46,037 nt of DNA from Magnetococcales bacterium (lineage in GTDB: Bacteria > Pseudomonadota > Magnetococcia > Magnetococcales > UBA8363), in assembly GCA_015232865.1 (NCBI GenBank), contig JADFYU010000022.1, positions 1 to 46,037 on the forward strand, read 5' to 3'. A model generated the notes under the pieces. The model was given only the letters and a program-made list of their open reading frames with translations, was not told the origin of the DNA and did not search any database. Each line of letters starts with the position of its first letter. The first letter of the stretch is position 1. A program made the position numbers and the translations under genes. Below, one piece after another: positions 22,034 to 30,643 of this stretch.

Positions 22034-22330
22034 ATGCAGAGCGGATTTAACGATGTAACTCCTGAAAATTTTCTGCTGATTAGGGCATATATTCAAAATG
22101 AAATAAGTAATTTTCGAATCAACTCCGAGACATGGGTGTTGGTTCTTTTTAATAAAATTCCCAAGGAACCCTCTGTCGAGGCCGTTGAGCAATTAAACGT
22201 TTGGATTAGACGGTACCTATCCAAGCGAATCATTCGGGAAATGGTTTTTCAACTGGGTCTGATCAATATCTTCCAGCCAGAACCCTTTACTTTAGAAACA
22301 AAAATACCGGCAAACAGGAAAAAAAATTGA
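22034..22330 (+). CDS. Hypothetical protein, 98 aa, coupled to the tandem-CZB gene
   Basis: I do not recognise this protein. It is small, soluble and probably all-helical: 'NFLLIRAYIQNEISNFRINSETWVLVLFNKIPKEPSVEAVEQLNVW', with a basic C-terminus. ATG 22034 is preferred; a GTG at 22022 is in frame. Its TGA stop overlaps the ATG of the next gene (TGATG), so the two proteins are translationally coupled and probably work together. It lies about 100 bases downstream of a sigma-54 promoter. Confidence 0.65.
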   Translation: MQSGFNDVTPENFLLIRAYIQNEISNFRINSETWVLVLFNKIPKEPSVEAVEQLNVWIRRYLSKRIIREMVFQLGLINIFQPEPFTLETKIPANRKKN

Positions 22331-23151
22331 TGAACGAACTATTCGATATCACAAATGCAAGAAATGTCCATTTAGCCTGGGAGTGGGAGTTGGAAGCGAT
22401 TGCCAAAGGTAAAAAGTCTGCGGCAAAACTTCCATCGTATGAGGATTGTCAGCTCGGCCTTTGGTTGCATAGTACCGGTATCAATAAATATCGAGAGAGT
22501 GAATATATTCATCAGCTAATGGATGTTCATAGAAAATTTCACACCGTGGCAGAGCGGATTATTACCGGCATGAATCAATCTCGATTTGGGGTGGTCGAAG
22601 AAAATATCAAGGAGGTCCGGGCTTTGAGTCAGGAGATCGTCTTTACCCTGACTGCCATTGAATTCAGCGCCTTACAAAAACAGCGGCCGTTCAGCAGTCT
22701 GCCCGCTCCCATGCGCCGGGTTATGCAAACGTTGTTTGCGGGCCGCGATGAGGGGGAGGGCGGTATTCATGAGGCTTTGGATGCCGGTCAAGCCCGCATG
22801 ACCCATTTCCGCTGGTCACAAGAGTTGCTCCGGGCTTTTCGTCATCGAGGACGTGATGTCGCTTTGAAGCCGGCGGAGTCCTGTGCGTTGGGGGTTTGGA
22901 TTCATAATGTCGGCCTGAAAAAGCACGGAGATCTGCATAGCCTCAAACGCTTGGATCTGGTCCATAAAGCCTTTCATCATAAGGCCAGTCTTTCGGTAAA
23001 GGCCTTGAAAAACCGCAAAGATCTCCAGGCCGGACGAACCTATGAGGATATGATCCAGCACAGTCTGGAGGTGGTTTATCTGCTGACAACCATCGAGAAT
23101 CAGCTGCAAAGCACCGACTCTCTGACGCCCTCACGGAATATCAAATGTTGA
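22330..23151 (+). CDS. Soluble protein with two CZB zinc-binding domains
   Basis: A 273-residue protein made of two chemoreceptor zinc-binding (CZB) domains and little else. Domain 1 has the ligand set H14, C40, H67, H71 ('VHLAW', 'EDCQLGLWL', 'VHRKFH'). Domain 2 has H159, C185, H212, H216 ('THFRW', 'ESCALGVWI', 'VHKAFH'). CZB domains normally sit at the end of chemoreceptors or diguanylate cyclases, where Zn-Cys senses zinc or hypochlorous acid. Here there is no output domain, so it may be a soluble sensor or regulator of a partner. Translationally coupled with the small upstream gene. Likely sigma-54 controlled. Confidence 0.85.
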   Translation: MNELFDITNARNVHLAWEWELEAIAKGKKSAAKLPSYEDCQLGLWLHSTGINKYRESEYIHQLMDVHRKFHTVAERIITGMNQSRFGVVEENIKEVRALSQEIVFTLTAIEFSALQKQRPFSSLPAPMRRVMQTLFAGRDEGEGGIHEALDAGQARMTHFRWSQELLRAFRHRGRDVALKPAESCALGVWIHNVGLKKHGDLHSLKRLDLVHKAFHHKASLSVKALKNRKDLQAGRTYEDMIQHSLEVVYLLTTIENQLQSTDSLTPSRNIKC

Positions 23152-23170
23152 TCTAAAATTAAGGAGTTTG

Positions 23171-23344
23171 TGAATGCTGTCCGGCACAAAATATTGGTTT
23201 GACAGGCCTATAATCCTAAATTTGGTAGTTGAACCTAAATTCGGCAGTTGAACACATGCACATGGCACAAGTTCCTGATTCACCATGCAAACCAATACCT
23301 TGTGCCGACCGCATACGTTCAACTGCCAAATTCAGGATTATAAA
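23171..23344. repeat. Dispersed palindromic repeat, nested or tandem copies
   Basis: A full copy (CCTAAATTCGGCAGTTG at 23234 to CAACTGCCAAATTCAGGATTAT) overlaps a second left end (ATAATCCTAAATTTGGTAG at 23210). Further left, CCGGCACAAAATATTGGTTTG (without its last base 20 long) repeats internal repeat sequence. It fills the gap between convergent CZB and cytochrome genes. Confidence 0.75.
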
Positions 23345-23345
23345 A

Positions 23346-23852
23346 TTATTCTCCCGGTGGAACAGAGTTGTCCCAAACATTGGGGGCCATGCCGGGAGGA
23401 AGAATATTATGGCACTGTTCACAACTGTGCTGTAACTCGTCCAGTGCCTCGATAACCAACCCTTTTATGCCGGTTTTAGTCTCTTTGTGAGCGGCGGAAT
23501 AGAGATTCTTCATGTTTTCGTTGCTGTTTTCCGCCATCTTCTCAAAAAGCTGGGGCTCCAATAGTGCGCCGTTATTGGAGTGACGATAGATGGTCTCTGA
23601 TTTAGCCGCATGCCAATCCATGGGACCAACCAGGCCAAAAGCCCGCTGTAAGGATTTTGCGTGTCGAGCCAGGTTTTCGGAATATTTAAAATCGGTGGCG
23701 GAGATTTGGCGGATCATCTGGGCATGCAGTCGCAACAGGGAGACCACTGAGGCGACATACTTCTTTTTTTCGAGATTCTCTGCCTGGGCTAATGGAATCT
23801 GGATACTTGAAAATAGGGTGATAGCCACACTCAATAGTATAATTTTTTTCAT
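23346..23852 (-). CDS. Class II cytochrome c (cytochrome c'-like)
   Basis: A 168-residue periplasmic haem protein: signal peptide 'MKKIILLSVAITLFSSIQIPLAQA', a four-helix-bundle-like body and one C-terminal haem motif 'CEQCH' close to the end, the arrangement typical of class II cytochromes. The C-terminal tail after the haem ('NILPPGMAPNVWDNSVPPGE') is longer than usual. Cytochromes c' bind NO and other gases; others serve as electron carriers. ATG 23852 with GTGAGA upstream is preferred to a GTG three codons earlier. It lies about 100 bases downstream of the NapC-type gene on the same strand, so a shared transcript and electron transfer from that protein are plausible. Confidence 0.85.
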   Translation of the reverse strand: MKKIILLSVAITLFSSIQIPLAQAENLEKKKYVASVVSLLRLHAQMIRQISATDFKYSENLARHAKSLQRAFGLVGPMDWHAAKSETIYRHSNNGALLEPQLFEKMAENSNENMKNLYSAAHKETKTGIKGLVIEALDELQHSCEQCHNILPPGMAPNVWDNSVPPGE

Positions 23853-23954
23853 GATTCTCACATTTTAGTTCGCAAAAAAAGTCTTCAGGAGGCATTAGCC
23901 TAGAAACGGCAGTTTTTTTATGGTTTTTTCGGCTTTGGCCAACCAATCAATGGA

Positions 23955-24569
23955 TCAAGAGGCCTCATCCGATTTTTCCGATTCATCTGGCTCTTCCGGT
24001 TCTTCGTGAGCAATACCGGAATGGCAATCCACGCAGGTCTTGTCTCCACCCTCGGACATTTTAGTGTGTTTTCTGGATGCCGATTTATCCTGATCCAAAA
24101 AAGCCATGGATTCGTATGAGTGACACTGACGACACTCCTTTGAGTCTCTTTCGCGCATATGGTTCAATACATTTTGTGCCAGACGATAGCGAGATTTTTC
24201 GAAGGCGGCTTTGTCGGGGTAGGTGCCGATGACATGGTGGTAGAAATGACGCCCTCCGACCAGAACCTTGTCCATGAACATGTCATAATAGTCGCCAATA
24301 TTATCACCGTGGGGAACATGGCAGTCGGCACAACGAGCACGAACACCGGAAGCATTTTTATAGTGTACGCTCTCGGTATATTCCTGATAGACCCCGTCCA
24401 TCTCATGGCAGGAGATGCAGAGCGATATACTGCTGGTCCCTTTCATGAAGATAAAATGAAAGCCCAAAAAAAGAACGACTCCAGCCAACAGACCGGAGCC
24501 GATGAACAGACCAACCGGTTTATTGCTTGGCGTGACGGACCAACGCCAGATTCTTTTTATAAATGCCAT
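23955..24569 (-). CDS. NapC/NirT-family tetraheme cytochrome c, membrane quinol dehydrogenase
   Basis: A protein of about 204 residues with one N-terminal transmembrane anchor ('PVGLFIGSGLLAGVVLFLGFHFIF' region) and four haem-binding CxxCH motifs in order: 'CISCH', 'CADCH', 'CRQCH', 'CVDCH'. This is the standard NapC/NirT layout. Such proteins oxidise quinol and feed periplasmic reductases for nitrate, nitrite, TMAO or others. No reductase gene is adjacent; the class II cytochrome downstream is the likely partner. The acidic tail ('EEPEEPDESEKSDEAS') is unusual. ATG 24569 with GTGAGA upstream is preferred over GTG 24581. Confidence 0.92.
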   Translation of the reverse strand: MAFIKRIWRWSVTPSNKPVGLFIGSGLLAGVVLFLGFHFIFMKGTSSISLCISCHEMDGVYQEYTESVHYKNASGVRARCADCHVPHGDNIGDYYDMFMDKVLVGGRHFYHHVIGTYPDKAAFEKSRYRLAQNVLNHMRERDSKECRQCHSYESMAFLDQDKSASRKHTKMSEGGDKTCVDCHSGIAHEEPEEPDESEKSDEAS

Positions 24570-24603
24570 GAATTTTCTCACTTTAAATGGTTCTAATCCA
24601 CTT

Positions 24604-24620
24604 CCTGATTTGGCATCAGG
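24604..24620. other. Small hairpin upstream of the NapC-type gene
   Basis: CCTGAT-N5-ATCAGG lies about 35 bases before the start of the tetraheme cytochrome gene. It could be an operator or a leader hairpin; no known regulator motif fits. Confidence 0.3.
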
Positions 24621-24742
24621 AGCGGACTGATTATTCTTTGTCTGCTGTCAACACAATACGAGATCCAGTCTACATCATAAATGTATATCTTGTCATGGTA
24701 AAAGTGACCGGTTTTGTATCGGAATAAGGGGTGTGAATTCCG

Positions 24743-27568
24743 TTAATTTTCAGATGATTCAGGTATCAGTGCAAATTTTTCGATGGTCTTGATCAGCCGC
24801 ATTTTCCGGACCGGTTTGCTTAAGTGCTCATTGCAACCGGCTTCGAGGACCTGTTGTTTGTTTTCGCTGAGAGCATGAGCGGTCAAGGCGATGATCGGAG
24901 TTGGTTTGCGGTTTTTTTGCGATTCCAGTTGACGGATCTGGCGCGTGGCGGCATAGCCGTCCATGACCGGCATTTGAATGTCCATCAAAATCAGGTTGAA
25001 AGTATGTTTTTTGAATAATTTTACCGCCTCAGCCCCATTTTCGGCCACAGTAATCTGATAACCGGCCTGCTCTAAAAATCCTTTGATGATCATGATGTTC
25101 TCTTCGATATCTTCAACGAGCAGTATCGAAATGTGGCTCAGATCTTTTTTCCTCAGTGACTCAGGGTGTTTTGGCCTGTCTGTTTCATCCGTTTCAGGCC
25201 GGGTTTGCTCACTCAGTGCCGGCATGGGCAGGGTAAAGGAAAATCGGCTGCCTTCACCGAGGACGCTCTCCAGCCTGATGTACCCCTCCATCAGAGCCAC
25301 CAATCGTTGGCAAATGGTCAGCCCCAACCCTGTTCCACCATGGAGACGGGTGGTGGTGGAGTCTGCCTGGGTAAAGGGCTGAAAAATCTCCTGGCGCTTT
25401 TCTTGGGCTATTCCGGGACCGGTATCGGCGACTGAAAAAGCAATATTATCTTCTGATTCGACGTTGACGGTGGTAAGTATCTGCCCGCTTTCGGTAAATT
25501 TGATGGCATTGCTGACCAGATTGATCAAAACCTGTCGAAGCCTGAATGAATCCCCTTCGAGCCATTTCGGACAGGCATCATCCACCTGAGAGAGCAGTGA
25601 CAGCCCTTTTTCTTGAGCGCTGTAGGTAAACAGCGCAATAATCTCCTGGATGACCTCACGTGGCTCAAAAGGATTGTTTTCTAAAGAGAGTTGCCCGGAT
25701 TCGATTTTGGAGAGATCGAGAATGTCGTTGATGAGAATCAATAAGGTTTTTCCAGAGCGATTCAGGGTGTTGACATAACGACGTTGCTTGTTGGAAAGAT
25801 TTGTCTCTTCCAGTAGTTCCGCCATGCCAAGAATGGCGTTCATGGGGGTGCGTATTTCATGGGACATGGTGGTAAGAAAGGTTGTTTTGGCTAGATTGGC
25901 CGCCTCTGCCCGCTCTTTGGCTACCTGCGCTTGCTGAGCCTGATGTCGATCGGTGATATCTTCGACCGTTGACCAGATATAGGATTGGCCTTCCTTTTCG
26001 ATGATCAAGCTGTAGATTCGGACCGGAATTAAATGTCCGTTTTTATGGGTGCACTCTATTTCATTGGGACCATGCCGCCCATCTCGATTGAGATGGTTCA
26101 GTTTATTTTTTTGCTGGGCGTGAAATTTCTCCGGCGTGATATTCCAAAAATTGAGTTGGAGAGCTTCTGGAATGGTGTAACCGATGATTTTTGCATAGGC
26201 GGGATTGACATCGACAATATTGCCGGACAAATCGCACAGGCTCAATCCGACCGGTAGGTTTTCCATCAACATCCGGTTGAACGCATCACTGACTCGCAGC
26301 GCTTTTTCGGAGAGAACCTGCTCGGTTATGTCGGTGATAAATCCCTCCACAACGACCCCCTTTCCCTCTTGATCGAAAAGAGGTTGTCCTTTTTCCAAAA
26401 CCCAGCGACGGTTTTGTGTCAAAGGTTGAAGGCGGTATCGGATCTCATAAGGGCTGTTTGTTTTGACCGCATTTTCTATGCTTTGCAACACTGGAGCTCG
26501 ATCCTCTGTAAAAATAAGATCGATGTAGGCAAGTTCGGTATTGTTGATAAATGATTCTGGTTCATATCCGGTCAGGGTCAGAGCGCCTTGGCTGACAATG
26601 ACCATGGTTCGGGATGAATCGTTATACCCCCGAAAAACCAGGCCGGGCAGATTGGATACCAACGTTTGATAGCGTTGATGAGAGCGTGCCAGATCTTCGG
26701 TTCGCAGTCGGACCTGCCGACGTAAAAACAAAGCGCCGGCTCCGGCAATAATCGATAGAATGGCTGTAACCGAGAATAGGCCTTTAACCCAAGGAGAAAG
26801 CAACCCCTTGGAATCGCCAAAGCCGGTCAGCCAGTGATCCAAAATCCGGAAATAATGGCTGTTATGTTCTCTTTTCCAGGCTTTTATTCGGCGGTCGATG
26901 CTGGCCAGCAGTTGACTGTTCTGCCCCTGTTTGGTGGCAAACCGCAAGCCCAGAGGGTGGTAGAGAATAGAGGTTGGTTTGATGTTTTCCCTGCTTTTTT
27001 GCCGAGCACCGAAAACGCTGTTAACAGCACCGGCATCAACTCGACCGCTGGAAATCTCTTCTAAAACATTGTCATAGCTAAGTACAGGAACGAGTTGGCA
27101 GCGGATATCGAACTGATGGCAGAGTTCAGCTAATTTGATGCCATATATCCCATCCTTCATCACCGCAACTTGCAGGTTGTGCAGGTCCAGAATTGTTTGA
27201 ACGTGACCGTTTTTATGCTGATAGATCTCGCCCCAGACCGTAACCACGCTCTCCTGGCTGAAATCCATGGTTTGGTCTCGCTCACGGCTATAGCCGATGC
27301 TGGTCAACAGATCAATCTCTTGATTCTGGAGTTTTTCCAGAGCCGTTGACCAATCGGACCAGACAAACTGAAGTTCCCACCCCTCCAGGTTGGCAATCTC
27401 ACGAATCAAGTCGATGTAGATCCCTTGAGGCTCTCCCTGGTCATCCTGGAAAACTTGAGGAGGGTTGGGAAAATAGCCGACCCGAACCAACGGAGCCGTA
27501 TTGGCTTGCGAGATGGTTAAACAAAAAACCAATAGCAGAAATACAAAAGTGAAAAGTCGTTGAGTCAT
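24743..27568 (-). CDS. BvgS-like hybrid histidine kinase with periplasmic solute-binding domain
   Basis: A 941-residue sensor. Signal peptide, then a periplasmic type 3 solute-binding domain (about 25-250: 'VRVGYFPNPPQVFQDDQGEPQGIYIDLI'), one transmembrane segment (about 268-288), two PAS domains (about 300-420 and 425-550), HisKA ('[18 protein letters not shown]'), ATPase ('[18 protein letters not shown]') and a C-terminal receiver ('LILMDIQMPVMDG'). Unlike BvgS it has a single Venus-flytrap domain and no Hpt. The ligand is probably an amino acid or similar small molecule; it cannot be named. No response-regulator output gene lies beside it. Confidence 0.93.
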   Translation of the reverse strand: MTQRLFTFVFLLLVFCLTISQANTAPLVRVGYFPNPPQVFQDDQGEPQGIYIDLIREIANLEGWELQFVWSDWSTALEKLQNQEIDLLTSIGYSRERDQTMDFSQESVVTVWGEIYQHKNGHVQTILDLHNLQVAVMKDGIYGIKLAELCHQFDIRCQLVPVLSYDNVLEEISSGRVDAGAVNSVFGARQKSRENIKPTSILYHPLGLRFATKQGQNSQLLASIDRRIKAWKREHNSHYFRILDHWLTGFGDSKGLLSPWVKGLFSVTAILSIIAGAGALFLRRQVRLRTEDLARSHQRYQTLVSNLPGLVFRGYNDSSRTMVIVSQGALTLTGYEPESFINNTELAYIDLIFTEDRAPVLQSIENAVKTNSPYEIRYRLQPLTQNRRWVLEKGQPLFDQEGKGVVVEGFITDITEQVLSEKALRVSDAFNRMLMENLPVGLSLCDLSGNIVDVNPAYAKIIGYTIPEALQLNFWNITPEKFHAQQKNKLNHLNRDGRHGPNEIECTHKNGHLIPVRIYSLIIEKEGQSYIWSTVEDITDRHQAQQAQVAKERAEAANLAKTTFLTTMSHEIRTPMNAILGMAELLEETNLSNKQRRYVNTLNRSGKTLLILINDILDLSKIESGQLSLENNPFEPREVIQEIIALFTYSAQEKGLSLLSQVDDACPKWLEGDSFRLRQVLINLVSNAIKFTESGQILTTVNVESEDNIAFSVADTGPGIAQEKRQEIFQPFTQADSTTTRLHGGTGLGLTICQRLVALMEGYIRLESVLGEGSRFSFTLPMPALSEQTRPETDETDRPKHPESLRKKDLSHISILLVEDIEENIMIIKGFLEQAGYQITVAENGAEAVKLFKKHTFNLILMDIQMPVMDGYAATRQIRQLESQKNRKPTPIIALTAHALSENKQQVLEAGCNEHLSKPVRKMRLIKTIEKFALIPESSEN

Positions 27569-28118
27569 TATATAATATTCGACCAGAAGGTGTTAGGTGT
27601 AGCAGCAGGCGGAGGGCTCTGACTGATCACCCGTTAACAATAAACGAATTCAGGTTTGACTGCTAAAAAAATCGATCCTTACGGTCTAGGTTGCCAAATA
27701 TCCATCATTATATCTAGGTAACAAGTGAATAACAATCGTTCATTTATTTGTTGTCGAAGATTCAAATTGGACCAATGACCCCATCCATTTGTGTCGGGTT
27801 AAATCCTGGGTTTCAGGGTGAACCCAGAACAATTGCCGTCTCCTCCCTTCCCCCAACCGTCGTCATACTATATCAAACGACCTGAAATATAATAGAAAAC
27901 AATCAAAACTAAAAAATAGCAGCAGGAATTATCCCAGTGCTCTTGCTCTCGTTAATTGACAGGTTAAAATCTGCACGACCATCAGTTAAAACGGGTTGGT
28001 TTTTTCGGGGCTTTGCCCCGCAACCCCACTGGGGCGGAGAACCGCCCCAGACCCCACCCTTTTTTTTAATTGTTTTTTTGGCCTTCGGCCTGCCCATCCA
28101 TTGATGAGTGCTGAAGCA
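27569..28118. other. Long intergenic stretch with hairpin cluster
   Basis: No credible gene. A 7-bp hairpin (CTGGGTT/AACCCAG, 27806-27827) is followed by a GC-rich cluster: CGGGGC-TTT-GCCCCG (28006-28020), CTGGGGCGG-N4-CCGCCCCAG (28029-28050) with a downstream T8 run, and GGCCTTCGGCC (28080-28090) after a T7 run. Blocks of this kind are frequent as repeated noncoding elements in alphaproteobacteria and may act as terminators. Confidence 0.5.
28029..28066 (+). terminator. Strong hairpin followed by T run
   Basis: A 9-bp perfect stem CTGGGGCGG/CCGCCCCAG with a 4-base loop, then ACCCCACCC and eight T. It has the form of a rho-independent terminator on the plus strand, but no plus-strand gene ends nearby. 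Confidence 0.45.
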
Positions 28119-28282
28119 TTAGATTCGGCAGTTGAGCATGCATTAATGGTTCAACATATTGGTTTGTCGAGTAAATCAGGAAAAAACGAAGTCACCAGAT
28201 TGGTGAAAAGACTTTTTTCCAGTTTGCCAGTTGAATCATGAGATTGAGCCGATTGTCTGCCGACAACTGCCGAATTTAGAAT
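28119..28282. repeat. Dispersed palindromic repeat, long copy
   Basis: Left end TTAGATTCGGCAGTTG, right end CAACTGCCGAATTTAGAAT. At about 164 bp it is longer than the 100-bp copies, with additional sequence in the middle. Confidence 0.7.
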
Positions 28283-28343
28283 CATTATTTCTAAACTCAT
28301 CCGACCTCATGGAAGTGCGGGCATTCCCGTTTGTTGAACAAAG

Positions 28344-28380
28344 TGTGGCAAATGACGTGGTGGGTAGGTCAATTGCCACA
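28344..28380. promoter_or_regulatory. Inverted repeat, candidate enhancer for the copper-uptake operon
   Basis: TGTGGCAA-N21-TTGCCACA, perfect 8-bp arms, centred about 85 bases upstream of the -12 element at 28446. A second palindrome TTTGTTGAACAAA lies at 28330-28342. The spacing fits an enhancer of a sigma-54 activator. Confidence 0.45.
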
Positions 28381-28432
28381 TAACTGGTTTGGCGTATTGT
28401 TTTATATGTCTGATATTAAATAGTAAATTATC

Positions 28433-28447
28433 TGGCATCTTCTTTGC
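28433..28447 (+). promoter_or_regulatory. Sigma-54 (-24/-12) promoter of the TonB receptor gene
   Basis: TGGCAT-N5-TTGC has GG and GC separated by exactly 10 bases and differs from the consensus at one position. It lies about 110 bases before the receptor start codon. Confidence 0.65.
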
Positions 28448-28467
28448 GCAGCCACTTGGTCACACTA

Positions 28468-28520
28468 GAAAAACCAAACGGTTGCACCATTCAGGTACGC
28501 CCAATTGTCGAATCCAGGTT
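28468..28520. repeat. Dispersed palindromic repeat, right arm in the 5' leader
   Basis: AAACGGTTGCACCATTCAGG and CCAATTGTCGAATCCAGG match the arm found at 228-292. It lies between the sigma-54 promoter and the receptor ribosome binding site, so it would be transcribed in the leader. Confidence 0.65.
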
Positions 28521-28555
28521 AAAAATACTAATAAAATGCAAAGAGGGAAAATTTA

Positions 28556-30640
28556 ATGAAAAATACACTTGCTCTATCTGCGCTGTTGTCGCTCTGGTCG
28601 GTGACTGCGGGGGCCGAACCGGTCGTCAGTCAAATGGCGCCTATTCTCGTTGAAGATACCCAAATTTTTGAGCCGGCCACCTCTCGTTTGGTTCTTGAGT
28701 CGCGGGCCAAAGGGCCGGTAACCGATGGTGGCGATCTGCTTTCAACCATTCCGGGACTTTCGGCCTCTCGGATTGGCGGACACGGAGCTGATCCGGTCAT
28801 TCGGGGTCAATCCCAGACCCGTCTCAATATTTTGCTCGATGGCAGTTATGTCCATGGAGGCTGCCCCAACCGTATGGATCCGCCAAGCTCCTACGGGGCT
28901 TCTGAAACGTATGATGAGTTGGAGGTGATCAAAGGCAGTCAGACGGTTCAATATGGCGGTGGTGGCAGTGGTGGTACTGTGTTGTTCAAGCGCCGTACCG
29001 AGCGGTTTGGTGGAGAAAAATGGTATCGTGGCAAGGTCAGTGGCGGCTACCGAGGCAACTCCGACGGACGCGAGGCTTTTGTTGACCTGGCTGTGGGGAA
29101 CAGTCAGGGTTTTGCCCGTATTATTGGCAATCACAGCACCGGGGAAAACTATGAAGACGGCAATGGTAACTCGGTTCGAGCCGCCTACAAGGAAAATACC
29201 GGCAACCTGATTTTGGGTTGGACACCGGATAACGAGACACGGGTTGAGCTTGGTTATGAAGCCACCAATGCCGACGATCTTCTTTATGCCGGTTCTGGTA
29301 TGGATACCCCCTACACTCGCCATGACGCCTATCGTCTGAAGTTTGAACAGGGATTATCCGGTGGAGCGATACAAAAAGTGTCCGGGCAGATTTCCTATTC
29401 GGCCATTGATCATTTGATGGATAATTATAGTTTCCGCACCCCTGCGGCAGCGGCCATGTATATGCGGGCGCCTTCGAACTCCGATACTTGGAGCGGACAT
29501 TTGGATTTTGAGGCGGTTCATGGCCAATTTTTAAGCAAATTTGGCGTCAATTATCAGAATAATGGCCGCAATGCGGTGCGCTATCGGGGGACGGCAGGCA
29601 ACGTCAACACCAGCCAATCGTTTCTCTGGCCAGATGTAACAATCCGGACCGCCGGCCTGTATGGCGAGACCGAGTGGTCATTGCGGGAGGACCGGCGGCT
29701 TAAGTTTGGTCTGCGCTATGATCATGTTCGGGCTTCGGCCGATAAAACCACGGCCACCCCCACCGATGCCATGGGTGCCGTTGCCAAGCTCAGTGCAGCG
29801 GGTCTTTATACGATCTATTATGGCGGTAGCTCCACCAAGGAGACAGAAAACAACATCGGCGGCCTGGTCCGTTTTGAGCAGGACATTCTGGACGGCAGCG
29901 GTACTCTTTACGGATCGTTGAGTCGCAGTGTCCGGACCGCCGACGCCACCGAGCGCTATTTGGCCTCCAACAACAACGCCAGCGAAAGCTCCCGTTGGGT
30001 CGGTAACCCCTTTCTGGATCCGGAACAGCACCATCAAATTGAGCTGGGCGGTCAGTTTAAAATTAAAAAATGGGCGGTCGATGCCAGTGCCTATTATAAC
30101 CGAGTGACCGACTTTATTCTTCGGGACCGGGATCACGGCAATAGTGGCGTCGGTAACAATGCGACCATCTATCGAAATGTCGATGCCCGTCTGGTCGGTG
30201 GTGAAGTGGCGTTGAATCGATATTGGAACAGCCATCTGGTCAGCGGTATCTCCTTGGCCTATGTCCACGGAGAAAATTTGACGGATGACCGGCCCCTGGC
30301 ACAGATTCCACCCTTTGAAACAGCCATAACAACAGATTATAAAGAGAAAAACTGGAGTGTCGGTGGTAAAATTCGCCTGACCAGCAAGCAGAATCGTGTT
30401 GATGATGACACCACCATCGGCAGTGGCTTGGATACACAAAAAACGCCGGGTTTTACAGTCGTCGATCTCTATGGTTCCTACAGCTTTGATTTGGGATTGA
30501 AGATGAAATTTGGCGTCAACAACCTGTTTGATCGGGCCTATGCCGAACATCTCAACCAAGGCAATACCTTCGATGCCACCCAGGTTCAAGTCAACGAACC
30601 GGGACGTAGTATCTGGGTAACGGCTGGGTTGGAGTTTTAG
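28556..30640 (+). CDS. TonB-dependent copper receptor (OprC/NosA family)
   Basis: A 694-residue outer-membrane beta-barrel with signal peptide ('MKNTLALSALLSLWSVTAGA'), plug domain (about 50-170, 'GADPVIRGQSQTRLNILLDG') and a 22-strand-type barrel ending in 'WVTAGLEF'. The copper-site signature of OprC is present: C103 and M107 in 'CPNRMDPPSSY', and the H-x-M pair H286/M288 in 'DHLMDN'. 'ETYDELEVIKGSQTVQYG' is also typical. It imports copper across the outer membrane, driven by the TonB-ExbB-ExbD genes that follow. GAGGGA lies upstream of ATG 28556. Probably transcribed from the sigma-54 promoter at 28433. Confidence 0.92.
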   Translation: MKNTLALSALLSLWSVTAGAEPVVSQMAPILVEDTQIFEPATSRLVLESRAKGPVTDGGDLLSTIPGLSASRIGGHGADPVIRGQSQTRLNILLDGSYVHGGCPNRMDPPSSYGASETYDELEVIKGSQTVQYGGGGSGGTVLFKRRTERFGGEKWYRGKVSGGYRGNSDGREAFVDLAVGNSQGFARIIGNHSTGENYEDGNGNSVRAAYKENTGNLILGWTPDNETRVELGYEATNADDLLYAGSGMDTPYTRHDAYRLKFEQGLSGGAIQKVSGQISYSAIDHLMDNYSFRTPAAAAMYMRAPSNSDTWSGHLDFEAVHGQFLSKFGVNYQNNGRNAVRYRGTAGNVNTSQSFLWPDVTIRTAGLYGETEWSLREDRRLKFGLRYDHVRASADKTTATPTDAMGAVAKLSAAGLYTIYYGGSSTKETENNIGGLVRFEQDILDGSGTLYGSLSRSVRTADATERYLASNNNASESSRWVGNPFLDPEQHHQIELGGQFKIKKWAVDASAYYNRVTDFILRDRDHGNSGVGNNATIYRNVDARLVGGEVALNRYWNSHLVSGISLAYVHGENLTDDRPLAQIPPFETAITTDYKEKNWSVGGKIRLTSKQNRVDDDTTIGSGLDTQKTPGFTVVDLYGSYSFDLGLKMKFGVNNLFDRAYAEHLNQGNTFDATQVQVNEPGRSIWVTAGLEF

Positions 30641-30643
30641 TTG

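Noticed and set aside
23255..23280. TGGCAC within repeat copies as a sigma-54 promoter
   Set aside because: The GC pair is not at the required 10-base spacing; the match is part of the palindrome consensus.
27909..28097. 62-codon open frame on the minus strand in the GC-rich block
   Set aside because: Composition (GGVWGGSPPQWGCGAKPRK) is that of translated hairpin repeats seen as spurious peptides in many genomes.
29678..30589. Long antisense open frame within the copper receptor gene
   Set aside because: Shadow of the real coding frame; the receptor frame has complete family signatures.
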